Shown one piece after another: positions 57,588-64,000 of a stretch of DNA of 64,000 nt. Under the pieces are notes generated by a model. That model worked only from the letters and a program-made list of their open reading frames with translations. It had not been told where the DNA came from and ran no database searches. The position numbers and the translations under genes were made by a program. Each line of letters opens with the position of its first letter. The first letter of the stretch is position 1. Origin of the DNA: Mycocentrospora acerina (lineage: Eukaryota; Ascomycota; Dothideomycetes; Pleosporales); contig JAKUHH010000216.1 of assembly GCA_022701365.1 (NCBI GenBank), positions 1 through 64,000 on the forward strand, read 5' to 3'.

Positions 57588-59280
57588 TTACACGCGCTCC
57601 TCGTAACCCCCCAACACCTGCGTCGTGTCCCACTTGGGCGCCTTCTCGAAGATTGCCCTCACCATCTCTCCGCCCCGCGCTGCGAGAACCGAGAGCAGCG
57701 TATCGCTCAACTACCACAAGCGTTAGCGACAGTCATACCACAATCCAAACACTACCACTACTTACTCCGTGTGTTGTCTCACAGCAGCCCTGCAGCCACA
57801 CACCCGCATCCTCGCTGACACTCTTCTCCACAAAGTTGATGCGGTAGTCTCTCTGAACCGTCCACTTGGCCTCTGTGACTTCCCCGCCTGGCATAAGGTG
57901 CCTTGCGTCCTTTAGCAGAGTCTCGTGCAGATCGCGGTAGTAGCCAGTCGCCACAAACACAACGTCCACGTCCAGAACATCGGTCCTCTCCGCTGCGCCT
58001 GGCACGTCGGAAAAGTACAGTGGGCTCTGGTCCCGGGCCTGAAGACGAATGCCATCCTTCAACACCGGTGACTCTTCGCAGCCGGTGACGTAGCGGTAGG
58101 GGAGGATGCGGTGTGGCCATTGCGTCTCAGCTTCTGCCGTGTTACCATAGCGGATGCGCTGCATGTAGAGCGTCTCATAAATGTGTTCGAGGAGGTTCAG
58201 GCGCACAACACCATAATTTGTACCCTTGTCCTCAAGCAGCGTCGTAGTGCGGAGCTTGGGCTCGCGGTTATATGTGCAGTCTGTACGCGATGGGTTGAAG
58301 ATCTCGTTGACGCTGCACGTCATTAGTGGCAAGCTGAGCGTCACAGTTTGTCATACTTACAAAGGCGAGTCGTCGCTGGGTCGCAGAGCACCACCCTTGA
58401 TCAACAGTCGTGTGCGCGAGTTTGGGTAGTTTGAGTGCAAAAAGTCAAAAATCTCCGCCGCGCTCTGGCCGTTGCCCACTACCGCAATGCTATACGGTGC
58501 CTGGTGGTCCTTCAGGATCGCCTTTGAGATGTACTTGAACTTGGACGAGTGGACCACCTTGGGGTGGTTCGAAGGGAATGGCTTGGGAATGTTTGGTCTA
58601 CCGCCCGCGGCAATGACTACATGCCTTGTTCTCCGCTGCTCGATGCGGCCCGTCTGGTTGTTGCGCGACACAACAGTAAAAGAGGTAATGTCACCATTGG
58701 CCGACTTCTCAGGCTCAACCTTGACAACCTCCTGGTCGTACGAGACCACCTCGTCAAACCAACCTGCGCACCACTTCATGTAGTCTTCGTACTCGACACG
58801 TGCAGGCAGGAAGGTGTTCAGGTTGGCAAACTCCACAAGCCGGTTCTTCTGGTGCAGGTAGTTGATAAATGTGAACTCGCTGCGGGGATTCCTCATCGTG
58901 GCCATGTCTTTCATAAACGTGATTTGCATCTTCGCGCCAGGAAGAAGCATGCCCGCATGCCACGCAAAGCGGGGTTGCTTCTCGAGAAACGCAACCTTTG
59001 GTTGTCTGCCCTGGAGACCAGGAATATCTAGCAGCGATACATCTGACCCGTCGAGGGCATCGTGGATGGCCACACCAATGGCCAAAGATGCTGGGCCGAA
59101 ACCCACGCAAATCAAATCGTGCAGTTCTTCTTCGGGCGTGTAGCGAAGATGCGAGCGGTTCTCGAATGCGGGGAAGTGGCTCTCCTCCAGAGCATTGGGA
59201 ACAAAGCCGCTGAAGGCCTCCTGCGCAACTGGCGCAGGGCCGTCTGTCGAGCTCGACGAGATCTCGGCATGAGGACTCAT
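57588..59280 (-). CDS. sidA: L-ornithine N5-monooxygenase SidA, siderophore biosynthesis
   Basis: Three exons: 58361-59280, 57766-58312, 57588-57710; introns of 48 and 55 bp; 529 aa. It catalyses FAD- and NADPH-dependent hydroxylation of L-ornithine, the first committed step of hydroxamate siderophores (fusarinines, ferricrocin, coprogens). Visible motifs: FAD loop GFGPASL (60-66), WHAGMLLPGAKMQ, NADPH loop GNGQSA (269-274), DDSPFVNEIFNP across the first splice, and the VFVATGY motif. The C-terminus ends YEERV. An ABC-B transporter gene lies upstream on the same strand (stop 60869), 1.6 kb away. The upstream region has matches to the GATA-repressor consensus, so iron control is likely. The splice of DDSPF is well supported by the family. 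Confidence 0.95.
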
Positions 59281-59373
59281 GGTTGCAAATGTGGATGTGT
59301 GTGTGTGTGGGGGAGGGGGGAAGGTCTATGATAATAACTCTGTAAAATGTTAGCAATCTGGTGGCATACGCTG

Positions 59374-59382
59374 TTATCAGAT
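59374..59382 (-). promoter_or_regulatory. Perfect GATA-factor site ATCTGATAA
   Basis: Matches ATCWGATAA, the binding consensus of fungal iron repressors of the SreA/SRE type; 94-102 bp upstream of the sidA start codon. Confidence 0.6.
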
Positions 59383-59921
59383 GGTTGCTTACCGAAGACA
59401 GAGTAACGTGAGGACAAGCTCCGATGCTTATTGCTTGTCACGATAGCAAGATCTTCTCTTGATTTCAAAGGTGAAAAGAGTGGCCTTTGCTGTGTCAACA
59501 GGGCTGCCAGTCTGATGTGAACTGTTAGCACATGCTTCAAGTAGAATGGCGTCTACACCATCCTCGGATATGTGGTCACGAAACCTTATGAAAGTCCACT
59601 CACCCACGTCAAAGTCCTTGTATGAAGAGAGACAAGAAAAAACGAGGTGAATCACAACTTGTTATGGTTTCTAGATTTCAAGAAAAAGTCGACTGCATCC
59701 ACTCTTTCTGTCCCTGAGCCAAGAGCGGGCTCGCCATCTGCGTCTTTCGTGTGCAAACCACCCATGTCATCGACCTCGCTGCAGCACTGGTCAGAGTATG
59801 GTTCGACGCTGAATCGCTTTCTGGCCCTGGCGGCCCGTTCCAAGAGGGTATGTGCAGCAGCAGCCCGCCAACGAGAACATGGCATGGGGACTCCACTGAA
59901 AAGATTTCATCTAATCGCCGG

Positions 59922-59930
59922 ATCAGATAA
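59922..59930 (+). promoter_or_regulatory. Perfect GATA-factor site ATCAGATAA
   Basis: Exact match to ATCWGATAA, followed four bases later by a second GATAA core (59932-59936); about 645 bp upstream of sidA. Confidence 0.6.
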
Positions 59931-60121
59931 CGATAATCAGAGGCAAGCCCGCTGAAAAGGCGGCAAAATTCGACCGTGTGTTGGTCATTGTGCAGGGAGA
60001 ATTTTCTGGATCGCCCCGCTACGCTTGCCCTGAAATTGCGTCAGACAGTGCAGCAAGGCTCCGCGTGGGATGGTGAGCAGATGGCAGGAGCATAGCGGGG
60101 AGCTAGCTTTCAGGCCCGATG

Positions 60122-60135
60122 ATCTGATTAGATAA
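60122..60135. promoter_or_regulatory. Imperfect paired GATA site
   Basis: ATCTGATTAGATAA contains an inverted TAATCAGAT and a direct ATTAGATAA, each one base from the ATCWGATAA consensus. Confidence 0.35.
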
Positions 60136-60868
60136 AACCTGCGATCTCGGCCGGTGCTCGGGTTGGCTGACGCACAACCGACTACTACGGCAACATACAT
60201 GCATGCCTTAGCATCCGGCGTTGTTACTTCGCTCGGCTAGAACCTGTAACGTAACCGCTGATCCCTTGCAGAAAAAAATGCATAAATCGCTTCGGCTGTA
60301 CTGCGGTGAGGATTGTCATGTCATGTCATTGACCCTGGAGCATCACCATGTTCTCATCCGATGCTTGTTTCGTATTCATATAGCCGCCTGAATAGAATTG
60401 CGCCAGAAACACTGTCAGGCCAGGAGCAATGCGGATATCGTCGCGTCTTCGGTCCAACGCGGCTTGTTGCTGTGGGGTTGGTGGAGTGGAATTTGCCATT
60501 TCAATTCAATCTTCACATGCAGGGGCGTCTCACCTGCAGGGTCATGGACTGGCGTTGCGCTCTCATCGTAAGTGGATAAAACGCCAAATTTCTCTTACCA
60601 AAGGCTGTGTACATGAAATATTATGGAAACAAAGACTGTGCCTTGACTTTGAACATCTCATAACACGCTCTCTTGGTAGATTCTGCATGTGAGAACATCA
60701 AAAACTACCCTTCCTGCAAAATCAAATAAATCTCAAGTCGTCCAAAACTCACGGTAATGACATGGGCGGGAAACAAACAGACGGAATTACATGATGTTTT
60801 TACAGTCATATACATGACAAAAACCCAGGCCAAGAATCACTAGGGTAAAAAAGTCCACGCGACTACAA

Positions 60869-63800
60869 TTAGTCCAACTCCTGCGCAGCCACCATAGCGG
60901 CATATGCGCCACCAAGTGTCACAAGTTCATCGTGGCTTCCTTGCTCGACTATGCATCCAGCATCAAAAACAAAGATCCGATCTGCGTGCTGCACGCTTGC
61001 CAATCGATGAGCTATCATAATGGTGGTCCGGCCCTTAGATGCAGCAGCAATAGCTTTGCGGATCTCTCTCTCGGTATTTGCATCTAGTTGGGAAGTTGCC
61101 TCGTCGAGGAGCAAAATCTCCGGATCACGAATGAGTGCTCTTGCGATCGCGAGTCTCTGTCGTTGTCCGCCCGACAGCTTCGATCCGTGTGCGCCAACTT
61201 GTGTGTTGTAGCCTTCGGGAAGACTCATGATGAATTCATGGAGCTCGCACTCCTTCGCAACTCTCATGATATCCTCATCGCTCACCTGACTACCTGGTCG
61301 TTTGCCGAGGCTGATATTAAACTTAACAGTCCCTGGAAAGAGATCTGGTTCTTGTTCCTATTAGGGGGGTTAGAATTACTCAGATACAATGTAATGATTC
61401 TCGTGTGAGATCAAGAGCGTCGGATTACTCAAGGTGGCAGACTTGGGCTATCGCTTGTGTCTTTAGGCTGGGATTAACTTACTACAAGGGCTAAGCGAGC
61501 CCGATGGTTTTGTACGGCCTCTCCGCGTATGTCTCGGCCATCCAGGTAAACTTGGCCAGACGACGGGTCAAAGAACCTTTCTATCAAGTGGACCGTGCTT
61601 GACTTGCCCGCACCCGAACGCCCAACAAAAGCGACGTATTCACCTTGCCTGATCTGGAACGAGACATTGCTCAAAGCAGGGACGTCCGGGCGAGATTCAT
61701 AGTGAAGGCTGACTCCTCGGAATTCAAGTTCGCCCCTCATACCAGAGATGTCGTGAACAGCTGATGAAGTCGGCAGTGCAGTGAAAGTGCCATATGTAGC
61801 TGATGAGCTTGGTAGCAAGGCACTATTACTGGCGGTTGATACGCTGGTAGTTTGACCTAATATCGCAGAGTCTGTTATGATACTTGGTTGTTCATCATGT
61901 AAGGAGAAGACACTCTGCGCAGCTGCCTTCGCTCTTGTAATCTCTGGGGCTAGGCTGAAAAGCTGGCCCGCAGCTTGAGCTGAGAAAAGCAACGCAGGAA
62001 GCACAATGAAGAAATCTCGTTGGGTATAATTCCCATTGCGTACTTGTTTCGAGCCCCTGGGTGATATGTAAGCACAAATGAACACTAGGTTTTGGACTTA
62101 TGACCTACCACCAATAAGCGAGTGAATATACCAGATACGTCACCGAAAGCGAAAAAGCGAACAGAATGTTTCCAAATACGCTGAACCGCAAATGTTCCTC
62201 GTACGGCTTGCGGATAGCATCACGATACCTTTCCAGGATACGCGCCTCCAAACCAAAAGCTGCAACAATTTGCATGGAAGATGTTGCTTCCGAGGCTAAT
62301 GAAGCTGCGTCATTGTATGCAGTTTGGTGATGTTCCTCAGCCATGGCCAGAATACGAAGACGCAAAAACCCCGCAAGGACCATGATAGGCACCGCTGCCA
62401 ACAAAACGATAGCGATCCTCCAGGCAACAATGTGAGCCATGATAATCCCGCCAAGAACTGAGGTGGTGATGGAGAGAACTGTACCTAGTATAACTCCAGA
62501 AAGTCCACTGATACTTCCGGAATCCATGTTGATCTTTGCCATTAGCGCATGGTGCGAGTGGCCAGACTTGGAAAACCATGCAATGTCTTGTTTTAGGATA
62601 GTACGAAATGAGATGTCACGAATTCGCAATACCAGTCTCTCTGAAACAATACCAAACGCTGCTTTGCCGCAAAAGTGAGAGACAAGAGCAATGATAGACA
62701 AAACGAAGAACAAAAGGCAGTAAAACGAAATTCTAGAAGTCATTTCATCGGTTCCCGAGGTATCATTGAGAAGTTCAACTAAGTTCCCGAAGATAAGAGC
62801 CTGTGGATTTGTCAGTCCCAAGCTACCGTCGCGTTGAGAATAGCTATGCGGTGGCTGTCAATTCCCATGACCGAAAGGAAAGATGAAATATGCGAGCCTA
62901 CCTCTCCAATGATCAATGATCCGCTAAACATTGAGGAAATAAGGCCGACAGCGATGGCCGGAGCTTCTTCTCGACTTAACGCAAGACATCTTCCAATCAG
63001 TTCTGAAGTACTCTTTTCGTGGGTCACCTTTGGAAGCAAAGAGACTTCTGAAATCGAGTCTCCTGGAGAAGGTGTGTTCTCTTTGTATAGAGACATAGCG
63101 CTAGACTTGATAGATGGTGCAGCCGAGGGGCGCTGGCTTTTGTCAAATTGTTGAGCTCTTGTGAGCTCAGCGTAAATACCGTTTTCTCGTACGAGGGTTT
63201 CATGTGAACCAGCTTCTGAGACAGCTCCATCCTTCATCACGATGATGTGATCAGCGAACTTGACTGTTGCGAGGCGGTGTGCAATAATGATGGTTGTCCG
63301 GCCGGATGCTGCAGAGGAACGCTTCAAGTTCTCCAGTATAACAGATTCAGATGTAGGGTCTAGGGCAGAGGTAAACTCATCTAGCAACAGTAATGATGGA
63401 TTTCCAACTAATGCCCGCGCAAGTGTGATACGCTGTTTCTGTCCACCAGATAGCTGAGAATGTGGACCAGATCCAATCCGGGTGTGCAAACCGTCAGGAA
63501 GTCGGTCCAAGAAATCACAGTGAGCTTCCGAGGCTGCAGTAGCACACCTTTCAAAGACTTCATCTTCAGACAAAACTTCGTCGTGTGGTAGTCCATATTT
63601 AATATTCTCCAAAATAGTCCCGGTAAAAAGAATTGGGTTTTGTGTGACTAGAGCGACACGGGAGCGAAGACTTTGAATGTTGAAGTCTCTCAGGTCATTG
63701 TGACCAAGCTTGATGGTCCCAAAGGCAGGGTCATAGAGTCGTAAAAGTAAGGACGCAACTGTAGACTTTCCAGATCCGGATGGGCCCACTAGACCAGTTA

Positions 63801-64000
63801 CTTTTCCAGGACTGAAACGCAGGTTGATGCTGTCTAATATCCTTGCGGTTGGCCGTGCCGGGTAGACAAAAGATACGGCAGAGAATACGATGTCTTTCTC
63901 AAAAAGCTCTCGGCTGATATGCTTCCCTTTGGCAGAGTAAACGTCTATGTCAGATCGAGGATGATCCAAAATCTCAGTGACTGATTGCCCTGCAGCTGCA
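60869..64000 (-). CDS. ABC-B (MDR-type) transporter, 3' part, probably siderophore-linked
   Basis: Continues past the right window edge. Exons in the window: 62902-64000 (partial), 62109-62800, 61483-62056, 60869-61357; introns of 101, 52 and 125 bp. It contains NBD1 (Walker A GPSGSGKST, signature LSGGQKQR, Walker B LLLLDEFTSALD), a linker, the second membrane domain (start GEALIFGNLVELLN restored by the 101-bp intron; several spans), and NBD2 (GRSGAGKSS, LSGGQRQR, EILLLDEATSQLD), ending MVAAQELD. So it is the second half of a full-size TMD-NBD-TMD-NBD exporter. Family: multidrug type; near siderophore genes in Aspergillus an ABC-B gene (sitT) sits beside sidD. Position next to sidA suggests a siderophore role; substrate unproved. 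Confidence 0.9.

Larger units (their letters stand above)
59281..60868 (-). promoter_or_regulatory. sidA upstream region with iron-type GATA sites
   Basis: 1.6 kb between sidA and the ABC transporter stop codon, without a supported gene. It has two exact ATCWGATAA sites (59374-59382 on the minus strand and 59922-59930 on the plus strand), plus one imperfect cluster (60122-60135). A TG/GGA-rich tract lies just upstream of the ATG (59287-59323). Confidence 0.65.

Noticed and set aside
56497..57847. Long plus-strand frames upstream of YAK1
   Set aside because: Low-complexity translations of GGT, GGCT and GCAGA repeats.
1..64000. tRNA genes, rRNA, CRISPR arrays
   Set aside because: No B-box/A-box pair in a cloverleaf context, no rRNA-like sequence, and the tandem repeats have no spacer structure; a tRNA search program would settle the first.

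Overview
The window is nuclear DNA of a filamentous ascomycete, most likely a dothideomycete of the Pleosporales type. Genes carry short introns (about 47-166 bp, one of 294 bp) with GT..AG ends. The set of genes is Pezizomycotina-like: ornithine N5-oxygenase for siderophores, YAK1, AAR2, AFG2-like ATPase, eIF3c, SNF8, and small secreted proteins. A repeat block shows classic repeat-induced point mutation (RIP). The clade is inferred from gene content and sequence style, not from a database match.

Positions 1-21548 form an AT-rich island with no intact gene. It is built from RIP-decayed transposons. Three copies of a Tad/I-type LINE lie on the minus strand (1-1796; about 8100-11416; and 11417-11685 continued at 19098-20935). 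There are two families of Ty3/Gypsy chromovirus on the plus strand (family B about 1800-5800; family A 11686-19097 with two 288-bp LTRs). Family A fragments also occur at 6783-7193 and, inverted, at 20936-21548. Element A is inserted into the third LINE copy and flanked by a 5-bp duplication, AAGTA. The island ends exactly at the outer end of the inverted LTR at 21548.

Positions 21549-27612 are gene-poor and border the island. They hold two small secreted proteins: a DUF4360-like protein (minus, three exons) and a cysteine-rich protein with an SH3-like pattern (plus, three exons, effector-like). A lightly mutated solo LTR sits at 27235-27521.

From 27613 to 64000 the DNA is ordinary, gene-dense and mostly minus-strand. 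In order: a 768-aa conserved fungal protein with a C-terminal zinc-finger-like domain; a 727-aa low-complexity protein; an AFG2/DRG1-like AAA ATPase, divergent from a 1018-aa conserved protein; a DPP1-like lipid phosphatase; a LITAF-domain protein; AAR2, divergent from SNF8; eIF3c/NIP1; the kinase YAK1, with a GC-AG intron; SidA; and the C-terminal two thirds of an ABC-B transporter that runs off the right edge.

The last two genes look like a siderophore/iron module. The sidA upstream region carries two perfect matches to the iron-responsive GATA-factor consensus ATCWGATAA. The other genes are housekeeping functions (splicing, translation initiation, ESCRT-II sorting, ribosome maturation, signalling) with no evident joint pathway.
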